Of a stretch of 64,000 nt of DNA, positions 56,442-64,000 are shown piece after piece. The notes below the pieces were generated by a model that was not told the DNA's origin, searched no databases, and saw nothing but the letters and a program-made list of their open reading frames with translations. The position numbers and the translations under genes were made by a program. The stretch's first letter is position 1. Each line of letters begins with the position of its first letter. This stretch comes from an uncultured Microbulbifer sp. Its GTDB lineage: Bacteria > Pseudomonadota > Gammaproteobacteria > Pseudomonadales > Cellvibrionaceae. The stretch spans positions 209,186 to 273,185 of the forward strand of contig NZ_CANMKV010000001.1 in NCBI RefSeq assembly GCF_947498635.1, given 5' to 3'.

Positions 56442-57827
56442 TTAAAGAACTCGGGAATATTGCGCATCCGTTTGCTGGTTGTGTAAATACATATCAAAAG
56501 CCGAGGCAACATTGCGTACGAACCAACGCCCCTGTTCGGTGACGACGATCGTTTTTTCATCCTGATAAATAAGACCATCGTCAAACATAGGCTGAAGACG
56601 CTGAAGCTCCTCGTGAAAATACTCGTCAAAGGGCACTCCAGCTCGACACTCTGCTTCAGTTTTGTCCAGATGCAGGCGACACATTAGCTCGGTAATCACC
56701 CATTGGCGCAGCTTGTCTTCATCATTCATCAGCCACCCGCGACTGGCTGCGTTGCCTCGCTCACCCACCGCCTGGGTATAGTCCTTCAGACGGTGCAAAT
56801 TTTGCCAAAAGCCATTGCGGCTGTAGCTGATTGCCGATGCCCCTAATCCTACGAGGGCATCCGCGGGCATTAATGTATAGCCCTGGAAATTTCTCTGCAG
56901 CATCCCCGCATGTGCGGCCTTGGCTAATTCATCGCCTGGGCGGGCAAAATGGTCCATACCGAGGAATTCATAACCAGCACGGCCCAAATGCGCCACCGCC
57001 GCCAACTGCATGGCTACTTTTTCTGTGGAGGAGGGAATCAATTCGGTATCGATAAGGCGTTGGGCCTTAAAACGGTGTGGCAGATGTGCATAGTGATAGA
57101 GGGCGATACGATCCGGCTGCAAATCCAGTACTTTATCCAGGGTACTGTGCAAGCTGTTGAGATTTTGTTTGGGCAGGCCGTAAATCAAATCATAGGAAAT
57201 TGACTCGAACCCTCGTTCGCGCGCCGCAACCGTCAGCTCGGTTACCTGATCAGCGCTACAAATCCGATTAATGGATCTCTGCACATCGATATCAAAATCC
57301 TGGACCCCAAGACTGAGGCGATTAAAACCCAGTTCCCGCAGGGTATCCAAAGTCTCCAGCTCGAGAGTGCGCGGATCGGCCTCGATGCTGTACTCCACCC
57401 CGTCGCCAGGGTGCAAATTGAAGATTTCACCAAGCCCGTCCATCAGGCGACGCATATCACCATCACTGAGGAAAGTGGGCGTGCCTCCCCCCAGGTGCAA
57501 CTGGGTGACGGGCACCTGTGCCACTTTGTCCCGATACCAACGCGCTTCCTGCAACAGATTATCCAAGTAGCTGGAGGCGAGGCCATATTGCGAGGTGATT
57601 ACCTTGTTACAGGCACAGAAATAACAAAGTGAGCGGCAAAAGGGGATGTGAACATACAGAGATAGGCTGTGAATATCTTGCAAGGTATCCCAAGGGCGGA
57701 TGCTGCCATCCAGGGGTTTGAACCGGTCGGCGGTGGGGTAGGAGGTGTAGCGTGGGCAGGGTCCACTGTAACGGGACAGCAGCTCTTCCGACAAACCACC
57801 CATATTGCTCTTTGTCTCTTGCATCAT
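56442..57827 (-). CDS. hemN: Oxygen-independent coproporphyrinogen III dehydrogenase
   Basis: 461 residues, radical SAM enzyme for the anaerobic decarboxylation step of heme synthesis. The 4Fe-4S motif is PFCRSLCYFCACNK, as in E. coli HemN; further blocks are PRYTSYPTADRF, LHLGGGTPTFLS, IEADPRTLELE, RLSLGVQDFD and ALYHYAHLPHRFKAQ. The C-terminal HemN domain is complete. This true HemN, not the HemW lookalike, is a classic Fnr target, consistent with the fnr copy next door. Upstream TTGATTGAGG resembles only half an FNR box. Confidence 0.95.
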   Translation of the reverse strand: MMQETKSNMGGLSEELLSRYSGPCPRYTSYPTADRFKPLDGSIRPWDTLQDIHSLSLYVHIPFCRSLCYFCACNKVITSQYGLASSYLDNLLQEARWYRDKVAQVPVTQLHLGGGTPTFLSDGDMRRLMDGLGEIFNLHPGDGVEYSIEADPRTLELETLDTLRELGFNRLSLGVQDFDIDVQRSINRICSADQVTELTVAARERGFESISYDLIYGLPKQNLNSLHSTLDKVLDLQPDRIALYHYAHLPHRFKAQRLIDTELIPSSTEKVAMQLAAVAHLGRAGYEFLGMDHFARPGDELAKAAHAGMLQRNFQGYTLMPADALVGLGASAISYSRNGFWQNLHRLKDYTQAVGERGNAASRGWLMNDEDKLRQWVITELMCRLHLDKTEAECRAGVPFDEYFHEELQRLQPMFDDGLIYQDEKTIVVTEQGRWFVRNVASAFDMYLHNQQTDAQYSRVL

Positions 57828-57949
57828 ATCTCGACAACCTCAATCAATCGTTTGCGACAGCCCCCCGCACAAACTAAAAGGCAGCTGCCGAGTTCTCACA
57901 GAGAAAACCACAGCAACTGCCCCACCCCAAAAACGAGAGTGTCGCTACC

Positions 57950-58645
57950 TTAGAAGCGGTAGCCAAGACCCGCCATATAGACCAGCGGATCGATATCTAC
58001 ATTGGCAGTCACTTTACCCAAGCCTGGTACCTTGACAGTGGCATCGGTCTCGATATCCATCCAGAACACAGACATGTTGAAGAGCCAGCGCTGGTCGGCG
58101 CCAAAGGCAAAGTCGATACCGGCTTCGGCGGCCAGACCGAAAGAATTATCCAGGGACAGCTTGGAATCACCACTGGCACCGAGACTCTTAAGAGTCGCAT
58201 TACCTGTGCTAGTGATTTCCTCATCGAAGAAAGCGGTGTAGTTCACCCCCAAGCCCACGTAGGGCTGGATTGCAGACTGTGGTTCCATGGGGTACCACTG
58301 CAGCAGCAGGGTGGGCGGTAGGTGTTTGGTTTCACCCAGCTCAAAAGTCGGTCCCAGGCCCTCTGCGTTAATCTCGTGGCTAAAGGGCGTAGCGGCTACC
58401 AGTTCCACACCCCAGTGGTCGCGGAACATATACACACCGGTCAGGCCCAGTGCCGAGCCATTTTCCACATCCACACCAGTACCATTTTGTGCATCTCCAT
58501 TTATGGAAAGTGCGCTGGAATTGGTGTCGGGTGCTACTGTGGCCATACCACCGCGCACAATAAAGCTGCCCTCTTCATAGGCCAGTACCGGTGCAGAAAG
58601 TACGGCGGTCAAGGCGGCTGTTGCACAAGCAGTTATACGATTCAT
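57950..58645 (-). CDS. ompW: OmpW family outer-membrane protein
   Basis: 231 residues. Signal peptide (MNRITACATAALTAVLSAPVLA) and an eight-stranded barrel with the OmpW pattern: FIVRGGMATVAPD, GLTGVYMFRDHWGVELVAATPF, PPTLLLQWYP, YVGLGVNYTAFFDE, AGIDFAFG and the closing YMAGLGYRF. OmpW forms a narrow hydrophobic channel. The ATG at 58645 has GGAG seven bases upstream. A perfect FNR box lies about 105 bases before the start, matching the known oxygen control of ompW in enteric bacteria. Confidence 0.93.
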   Translation of the reverse strand: MNRITACATAALTAVLSAPVLAYEEGSFIVRGGMATVAPDTNSSALSINGDAQNGTGVDVENGSALGLTGVYMFRDHWGVELVAATPFSHEINAEGLGPTFELGETKHLPPTLLLQWYPMEPQSAIQPYVGLGVNYTAFFDEEITSTGNATLKSLGASGDSKLSLDNSFGLAAEAGIDFAFGADQRWLFNMSVFWMDIETDATVKVPGLGKVTANVDIDPLVYMAGLGYRF

Positions 58646-58749
58646 CAACTTCTCCATATAGCGATTTAGCATTTTCCCGGCTCAGGAAGGCCCCCTCCAG
58701 GCACAATCACAAGTCGCAGGCAGGTTAACCGCTGGCCACGAGCCAAAGC

Positions 58750-58763
58750 TTGATCCAAATCAA
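58750..58763 (-). promoter_or_regulatory. Perfect FNR/Anr box upstream of ompW
   Basis: TTGATCCAAATCAA, an exact TTGAT-N4-ATCAA, 105 bases before the ompW start. A class II start would fall near 58715, but the -10 there (GGTTAAC) is poor. Confidence 0.8.
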
Positions 58764-58955
58764 GCAGTTGAATTTCGCAGAGTGAAAACCAGCGAACGCC
58801 CTGTTGCGCCATGTCTAGCCAAAATTTAAAGGATCCCGAACCGGGCGGCGAAGATAGCGACAGAGTTACAGCGAAGGAACTGGGAGGGCGGCTCTATTTG
58901 GTACCTATTGCCAATTTTGCGAACTGGTGCCAACTTTTACCGTTAGATGACAACG

Positions 58956-58995
58956 CTTTCTCCCCGGCTTCTGCCGATATCAGTCGGGGAGAAAG
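58956..58995 (-). terminator. Hairpin downstream of mmsB
   Basis: Eleven-pair stem CTTTCTCCCCG/CGGGGAGAAAG with an 18-base loop, 33 bases past the mmsB stop. No T run. Confidence 0.45.
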
Positions 58996-59028
58996 CAAGA
59001 GAAGCTTAGGGGATAAGACCGGCCAACC

Positions 59029-59937
59029 CTACCAGCTTAAGCCTCCCGCCGGACGGCGAAACATATTTTGGATACTGGAGAAGTCCAACGGCTGATTCTC
59101 GGCACTGGCCCCGTGCAATTGATATAAATTTTTCGCCAGCGCGCCCATGGGTGTGGAGGAAGCGCTGGTCGCGGCAGCATCCATGGCAAGCCCCAGGTCT
59201 TTCAGCATCAACGCCACGCTGAAGCCACCGGCATACCCATTGGCCGCGGGTACATTTTCCATGGCACCGGGGTAAGGGTTGTAATTAGCCAGGGACCAGT
59301 TATTGCCAGAGCTCGCGGTCATGATCTCGCTCAATACCCTGGGGTCTAACCCTTTATCGACGCCGAGCTGCAGCGCCTCGGCGGTGCCTGTCATATGAAT
59401 CGCCAGCAGCAGATTGTTACAAATTTTTGCCACCTGCCCCGCCCCTGCTGCACCGGCGTGGAAAATCTTAACCCCCATCGCCTGCAGTGGCGCACGCGCG
59501 GCATCAATTACCGCCTCCTCACCCCCGCACATAAAGCACAAGCTGCCCGCTTGAGCAGCGGCGGTACCGCCGGAAACCGGCGCATCGATAGCGCGCAGGC
59601 CCCGCTCACGCGCAGCCTCAGCCACAAGGCGAGCATCTTCCGCAGAAATAGTGGAGCAATCGATAACCAAAGTATTTGCAGGAAGCCTCTGTAACAGACC
59701 CTCCTCACCCAGGTAGAGCCCCTTCACGGCCTCGCCACTGGGCAGCATAGAAATCACAATGCCGGCACCATCAACGGCCTGCACAGAAGAGTCACAGGGT
59801 GTGCAGCCATCCCGCCGCGCCTGCTCCAGTGCTGTAGAATTCAGATCGAAAGCCGCTACCCTGTAACCGGCTTTCACCAGATTGGCAGCCATTGGGCCAC
59901 CCATATTACCCAGACCAAAAAAGGCTATTTTTTCCAT
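59029..59937 (-). CDS. mmsB: 3-hydroxyisobutyrate dehydrogenase
   Basis: 302 residues, NAD-dependent enzyme of valine degradation. Rossmann start IAFFGLGNMGGPMAANLVKA, substrate loop DAPVSGGTAAAQAGSL, catalytic Lys in GQVAKICNNLLLAI, and C-terminal GFSVALMLKDLGLAMDAA. The ATG at 59937 follows GGAG by eight bases. It is preceded on the same strand by 3-hydroxyisobutyryl-CoA hydrolase (57 bases away), the enzyme making its substrate. Confidence 0.94.
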   Translation of the reverse strand: MEKIAFFGLGNMGGPMAANLVKAGYRVAAFDLNSTALEQARRDGCTPCDSSVQAVDGAGIVISMLPSGEAVKGLYLGEEGLLQRLPANTLVIDCSTISAEDARLVAEAARERGLRAIDAPVSGGTAAAQAGSLCFMCGGEEAVIDAARAPLQAMGVKIFHAGAAGAGQVAKICNNLLLAIHMTGTAEALQLGVDKGLDPRVLSEIMTASSGNNWSLANYNPYPGAMENVPAANGYAGGFSVALMLKDLGLAMDAAATSASSTPMGALAKNLYQLHGASAENQPLDFSSIQNMFRRPAGGLSW

Positions 59938-59994
59938 AAATGCCACTCCATATTTTGTTGTTGGTATCCCGCGCGTAAAGCGGCCCGGGTCGCT

Positions 59995-61101
59995 TTATAA
60001 ATCCGCAAGCGGATGCGCCCCGCTCCATGGCGCCGCAAAGCAGTCCGCCAGCTGTTGTGGAATAATCTCCGTCAAGTACTGAGGTCGCCATTTAGGCGCG
60101 CGATCCTTATCGACCAACAGGGCCCGCACCCCCTCTTTAAAGTGGCCACTGGCACACAGGTTCACCGCGAGTACCAACTCCATGCGGAACACATCAGCGA
60201 GAGACCGATGGCGCGCGCGGCGCAACTGTTCCCACACCACCCAGGGTGTCAGCGGTGAGCCGCCGGCCAGTGTGGTTGCGGCGCGCTGCAGCCACTTATC
60301 CTCACCCTGGTAAGTGCTGATTGCCGCACAGACCTCAGGCAGACTGGCAAAATCCGTGAGTTGCTGGATCTGGTCAAAGTGCTCGCGTAGCACCGACTCG
60401 GGCCGCTGCAAAACGGGGAGCTCCTGGAGCTTAAGGCAGTGGCTGATTAATTGATGGTTAACATCGCTATCGAGTGAATATTCCAGTTCAGCCAGCGCGG
60501 CCAAAACGGGCTCACGCCGCGCCTGGGCAATAATGCGGTCGGCCATACCGACAAACAGGGCATCCGCACCGTTAAACTGGGCCCCGGTCAATCCCAGGAA
60601 AAGGCCCAGGCGACCGGGCATACGATTTAAAAACCAACTGCCACCCACATCGGGAAATAAGCCAATCGTGATTTCCGGCATCGCCATTCGCGTGGTTTCA
60701 GTGACGATACGGTGGCTGGCGCCGGCCATAATGCCGATCCCCCCACCCATAACGATACCCCCACCCCAAACCACGATCGGTTTGGTATAAGTATGGATTT
60801 TGTAATCCAGGCGATATTCGCGAGAGAAGAAATCACTAGGGTAGCTATAGTCCGGGCTCTCGCCGTAGGCTGCCGACTGCTCGTACAACGCAACCACATC
60901 GCCGCCGGCGCAGAGGGCCTTGTCGCCACTGCCATCGATCCACACCGCAGCCACCTCATCATCCCTAGCCCAATCATCCAATTGTGCCGAGAGTCGATCA
61001 ATCATCTGCAGATTCAACGCATTCAGCGCCTTGGGCAGGTTGAGGGTCGCGATCGCCAATGCGCCGCGCCGGGAGAACAATACCGGGGAGTCCTGATCCA
61101 T
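59995..61101 (-). CDS. 3-hydroxyisobutyryl-CoA hydrolase
   Basis: 368 residues, crotonase fold. Releases 3-hydroxyisobutyrate from its CoA ester in valine catabolism. Signs of the hydrolase rather than hydratase branch: ALCAGGDVVALYE, WGGGIVMGGGIGIMAGASHR, AMPEITIGLFPDVGGSWFLN (catalytic Glu and Asp) and KDRAPKWRP near the end. Forms a two-gene set with mmsB. No other val genes are next to it, so the pathway is split in this genome. Confidence 0.93.
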   Translation of the reverse strand: MDQDSPVLFSRRGALAIATLNLPKALNALNLQMIDRLSAQLDDWARDDEVAAVWIDGSGDKALCAGGDVVALYEQSAAYGESPDYSYPSDFFSREYRLDYKIHTYTKPIVVWGGGIVMGGGIGIMAGASHRIVTETTRMAMPEITIGLFPDVGGSWFLNRMPGRLGLFLGLTGAQFNGADALFVGMADRIIAQARREPVLAALAELEYSLDSDVNHQLISHCLKLQELPVLQRPESVLREHFDQIQQLTDFASLPEVCAAISTYQGEDKWLQRAATTLAGGSPLTPWVVWEQLRRARHRSLADVFRMELVLAVNLCASGHFKEGVRALLVDKDRAPKWRPQYLTEIIPQQLADCFAAPWSGAHPLADL

Positions 61102-61281
61102 TGCTTTCTATCTTATTGCACTTGTACTAGTTAGCGTCGCAGTTAATCACATATCAGATTCGGCGTCAGCCACACGCGGGTACAGTGGCGACAAGCGCTG
61201 GGGTGCGGTTGCACTTTTTACGCAAACTGATAAGTTGCGCGCAAATTCTGACCGATTCCAACACCCATTACGGAAGCTCAA

Positions 61282-62946
61282 ATGGCCGAATACGTATACA
61301 CCATGAACCGGGTGGGCAAAGTAGTGCCCCCCAAGCGCGAGATCCTCAAGGACATCTCTCTATCCTTCTTCCCCGGCGCCAAAATTGGCGTACTGGGCCT
61401 AAATGGCGCCGGTAAATCCACCCTACTGCGTATTATGGCTGGGGTTGATCAGGACTTTAACGGCGAAGCCCGCGCCATGCCCGGTATCAAAGTGGGCTAC
61501 CTGCCCCAGGAACCCCAGCTCGACGCCAGTAAAACCGTGCGTGGCAATGTGGAAGACGGTGTGCGCGAAGCCATCGACGCCCTCGCAGGCCTGGAGCAGG
61601 TCTACGCGGATTACGCCGAGCCCGACGCCGACTTCGATGCCCTGGCGAAAAAACAACAGCAATTCGAAGACATCATCCAGGCCTGGGATGCCCACAATCT
61701 GGAGCACCGCCTGGAAGTCGCGGCAGATGCCCTGCGCCTGCCCCCCTGGGACGCCGACGTTAACAATCTATCTGGTGGTGAAAAGCGCCGTGTGGCCCTG
61801 TGCCGGCTGCTGCTCTCCCGCCCCGATATGCTACTGCTGGACGAACCCACCAACCACCTGGATGCCGAATCCGTATTCTGGCTGGAGCGCTTCCTGCACG
61901 ACTTCACCGGCACCGTAGTAGCCATCACCCACGACCGCTACTTCCTCGACAACGTCGCCGGTTGGATTCTGGAACTGGACCGCGGCCACGGTATTCCCTG
62001 GGAAGGTAACTACACCACCTGGCTGGAACAGAAAGAGAAGCGTCTAGAGCAGGAACAGCGCGGCGAGCAGGCCCGCGCCAAAGCCATGCAAAAAGAACTG
62101 GAATGGGCCCGACAGAATCCCAAGGGTCGCCAATCCAAGAGCAAGGCTCGTCTCGCTCGCCTCGAGGAAATGCAATCCCAGGACTTCCAGTCCCGCAACG
62201 AAACCAACGAAATCTATATTCCGCCCGGTGAGCGCCTCGGCGACAATGTGATTGAATTTAAAGGGGTGAGCAAAGGCTTCGGCGAACGTCTGTTGATCGA
62301 CGATCTCACCTTTCGCGTACCCAAAGGTGCGATTGTGGGCATTGTCGGCGGTAACGGCGCCGGTAAATCCACCCTGTTCCGCATGATTACCGGCACTGAA
62401 CAGCCCGACTCCGGCGAAATCAATATTGGTGAGTCCGTCAAGGTCGCTTATGTGGAGCAGGGCCGCGAGAACCTGGATGATAGCAAGACCGTATGGGAAG
62501 CGATCTCCGACGGCCACGATATGCTAAAGATCAACAACTACGAAGTGGGCTCACGCAACTTTGTTGGCCGCTTTAATTTCAAGGGTGGGGATCAGCAGAA
62601 GCGCGTAGGTGAACTTTCCGGCGGTGAGCGCGGACGCCTGCACCTGGCCTACACCCTCAAGCAGGGCGCCAACGTACTGCTACTCGACGAACCTTCCAAC
62701 GACCTGGATATCGAAACCCTACGCGCCCTGGAAGAGGCCCTGCTCAACTTCCCCGGCTGCGCCCTGGTAATCTCACACGATCGCTGGTTCCTGGACCGCG
62801 TAGCTACCCATATCCTCGCCTATGAGGGTGAGAGTGAAGCGGTTTTCTTCGAAGGCAACTACACCGAGTACCACGAAGACTTTGTACAGCGCAAAGGGGA
62901 AGACGCCGCACCACATCGGATGCATTACAAAAAGCTGAAGACCTAA
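61282..62946 (+). CDS. ettA: Energy-dependent translational throttle protein EttA
   Basis: 554 residues, ABC-F protein binding the ribosomal E site and gating the first elongation step according to ATP/ADP. Two ABC units: Walker A GLNGAGKST and GGNGAGKST, signatures LSGGEKRRVALC and LSGGERGRLHLA, Walker B LLLDEPTNHLDAES and LLLDEPSNDLDIET. The arm and linker region (KEKRLEQEQRGEQARAKAMQ) is of EttA type. No membrane segment. Starts at the ATG after GGAAGCTCAA. Confidence 0.95.
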   Translation: MAEYVYTMNRVGKVVPPKREILKDISLSFFPGAKIGVLGLNGAGKSTLLRIMAGVDQDFNGEARAMPGIKVGYLPQEPQLDASKTVRGNVEDGVREAIDALAGLEQVYADYAEPDADFDALAKKQQQFEDIIQAWDAHNLEHRLEVAADALRLPPWDADVNNLSGGEKRRVALCRLLLSRPDMLLLDEPTNHLDAESVFWLERFLHDFTGTVVAITHDRYFLDNVAGWILELDRGHGIPWEGNYTTWLEQKEKRLEQEQRGEQARAKAMQKELEWARQNPKGRQSKSKARLARLEEMQSQDFQSRNETNEIYIPPGERLGDNVIEFKGVSKGFGERLLIDDLTFRVPKGAIVGIVGGNGAGKSTLFRMITGTEQPDSGEINIGESVKVAYVEQGRENLDDSKTVWEAISDGHDMLKINNYEVGSRNFVGRFNFKGGDQQKRVGELSGGERGRLHLAYTLKQGANVLLLDEPSNDLDIETLRALEEALLNFPGCALVISHDRWFLDRVATHILAYEGESEAVFFEGNYTEYHEDFVQRKGEDAAPHRMHYKKLKT

Positions 62947-62950
62947 AAAT

Positions 62951-62976
62951 AAAAAGCCCGCGTAAGCGGGCTTTTT
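62951..62976 (+). terminator. Terminator of ettA
   Basis: AAAAAGCCCGC-GTAA-GCGGGCTTTTT, eleven perfect pairs, five bases past the stop. Confidence 0.95.
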
Positions 62977-63143
62977 ATTAAAATACAGAAGCTTTATCTT
63001 CAACAATATTAGGTTAGCAAACTATTATGAATTACAAACCTATTAAAGCGACGCAGATGAAGGATACACATTCAGTGCCATTTAAGACCTAAGGGTTCCC
63101 TTCATATCAAGATATTTAGCCTCAAGCATTTACAGTCAAAATA

Positions 63144-63206
63144 TTAATTTTCTGGCAGTGCAATAACTGCATCAGGGCCAGCCATAATATCAGTTTCAGT
63201 ATGCAT
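63144..63206 (-). CDS. 20-residue peptide gene, possible modified-peptide precursor
   Basis: Short frame MHTETDIMAGPDAVIALPEN with an ideal AAGGAG seven bases before the ATG and a TAA stop. Acidic N-terminal half, hydrophobic C-terminal VIALPEN ending in Asn. It lies about 105 bases beyond the end of a decayed ABC exporter on the same strand. Precursors of small modified peptides (microcin-C and pantocin types, which also end in Asn) look like this, but no modifying enzyme is in the window and I recognise no family. It could also be a leader peptide or chance. Confidence 0.4.
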   Translation of the reverse strand: MHTETDIMAGPDAVIALPEN

Positions 63207-63312
63207 GTCGCATCTCCTTATAAAAGTTAAACACCGTCCAAAACAAACCATAGTTAGGGACAAGGCGTAGCTTAACGCGAATTTAGCCTCGCACACCATA
63301 ATTAAACGAAAA

Positions 63313-64000
63313 TTATGGGTGAGCAATCACAAATAAACTGTTCAAATTTTTTCGCACACACTGGAACACCTGTCTCAAGTTCTCGAAATCCAATGCTGCA
63401 AAACTCTCATCCATCACCATTGATTTTGCAGAATTTTCCAGGCTACAAATAAGTGGCTCATTTCCCTGTGAGACAAACGCCAACCTATTTCCCCATCTGT
63501 CTGCAGCTTACCTGCGGGCATTTTTTATAATGGCGCCAGCCCTAGCTCATCATAAATACTGTAAGCCCGAATACGCTTTCCTGATTTCGTAGCCATTAAT
63601 CGCCCTTTGATTCGGTTAATAGGTTAAATAAGAAGGAATCACCAAGTACATGATTTTCATGAAATTGGGGGAGACTGAGGCGACTAACCCGCACCAATGT
63701 TTCACGCCGATACTGGCTCGATCGTACCCATTAATGAGTAGAAGCCCATTATCCGGTTTTTGAACACCAGTAATTACATTCACCAAAGTAGATTTACCAG
63801 AAACGGAAGCACCTTGAAGAAGCAGGCGGCCTCCCGGATAAATACTCAGGTTACAATCCTCTAGTGCCGCCTTATCTTTACTGGGACAACAAAAGTACAA
63901 GTCACGGATATAGCACAAGAGCTGCCTAGATTCCCATAACAACCGACACACTTGGCAATAGCGAGAGAGGTCAGCTGGCTGTAGGCTAGTAAGCTTCCAC
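63313..64000 (-). pseudogene. Decayed ABC-transporter ATPase (peptide-exporter type), runs off right edge
   Basis: Pieces of one ATPase domain occur in order but in different frames. First piece (63951 to about 63668): LEDCNLSIYPGGRLLLQG, Walker A GASVSGKST, then GLVASV. After a shift near 63667: PQFHENHVLGDSFLFNLL. Then YSIYDELGLAPL, an in-frame TAA, KMPAGKLQTDGEIGWRLSH (signature region), another shift near 63421, and Walker B MVMDESFAALDFENLRQVF ending LFVIAHP and TAA at 63313. At least three frameshifts and one stop make it nonfunctional. The HENHV..D.F.FNLL block and VIAHP end are those of ABC exporters with fused membrane domains, whose N-terminal part lies outside. Low GC compared with ettA. 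Confidence 0.85.

Noticed and set aside
57828..57949. FNR box in front of hemN
   Set aside because: TTGATTGAGG matches only the left half; the right half lacks ATCAA.
58811..59095. 94-codon plus-strand open frame
   Set aside because: No ribosome-binding site, overlaps the end of mmsB by 67 bases on the other strand, and contains the hairpin at 58956-58995; more likely chance.
63027..63092. 21-codon plus-strand peptide
   Set aside because: No ribosome-binding site at usable distance.

Overview
The window looks like chromosomal DNA of a marine-type gammaproteobacterium, most like Cellvibrionales/Microbulbifer relatives. That placement is inferred from gene content and protein character, not from a marker-gene search. 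The DNA is moderately GC-rich and densely coding, with many GTG/TTG starts and short overlaps inside operons. I see no tRNA, rRNA, CRISPR array, IS element or phage gene.

Layout. (1) 1-9.7 kb: start of an S9 peptidase, a small lipoprotein, glutathione-dependent formaldehyde detoxification (adhC-fghA) beside an AraC regulator, then a stress/accessory group (PhnA-like, CBS, Hsp20, host-attachment protein), a PlsC-type acyltransferase and an exported M20 dipeptidase. (2) 10-17.4 kb: cytochrome b561-YceI pair, a cytoplasmic FHA protein, a membrane Ser/Thr kinase with TPR-like tail, and an unrecognised gene behind a structured leader. (3) 17.9-25.9 kb: an unusually long Cys/Met-type PLP enzyme, a Do-like protease overlapping a membrane FHA protein, hisC, mepA, ddl and an HNH endonuclease. 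(4) 26-33.4 kb: a candidate Rsm/Csr sponge sRNA, a PQQ-type sugar dehydrogenase-cytochrome c fusion, the xseB-ispA-dxs isoprenoid operon and a DUF885 protein. (5) 33.4-41.3 kb: TonB receptor, guanidinium exporter, RsgA and a large pullulanase. (6) 41.3-50 kb, all minus strand: glyA, nrdR-ribD-ribE-ribB(A)-ribH-nusB-thiL-pgpA, a retropepsin-like protease and a separate ribA. (7) 50.2-58.8 kb: a low-oxygen cluster with two very similar Fnr regulators, two perfect FNR boxes, a hemerythrin protein, HemN and OmpW. (8) 59-64 kb: valine-catabolism pair, ettA, then a 20-codon peptide gene next to a decayed ABC exporter.

How the genes work together. The riboflavin block supplies a full GTP/ribulose-5-phosphate-to-riboflavin pathway, with GTP cyclohydrolase II apparently moved to a stand-alone RibA because the C-terminal half of RibB(A) is degenerate. 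The Fnr pair probably reads the boxes in front of the hemerythrin operon and ompW. FHA, kinase and protease genes between 12.9 and 22.1 kb suggest a phosphorylation-based signalling set without the secretion genes it often accompanies.

The least expected items are the sRNA candidate at 26322-26450 (five ANGGA motifs, strong terminator, GacA-like palindrome upstream), the structured leader with mutually exclusive hairpins at 17456-17640, and the peptide/ABC-exporter remnant at 63144-64000.
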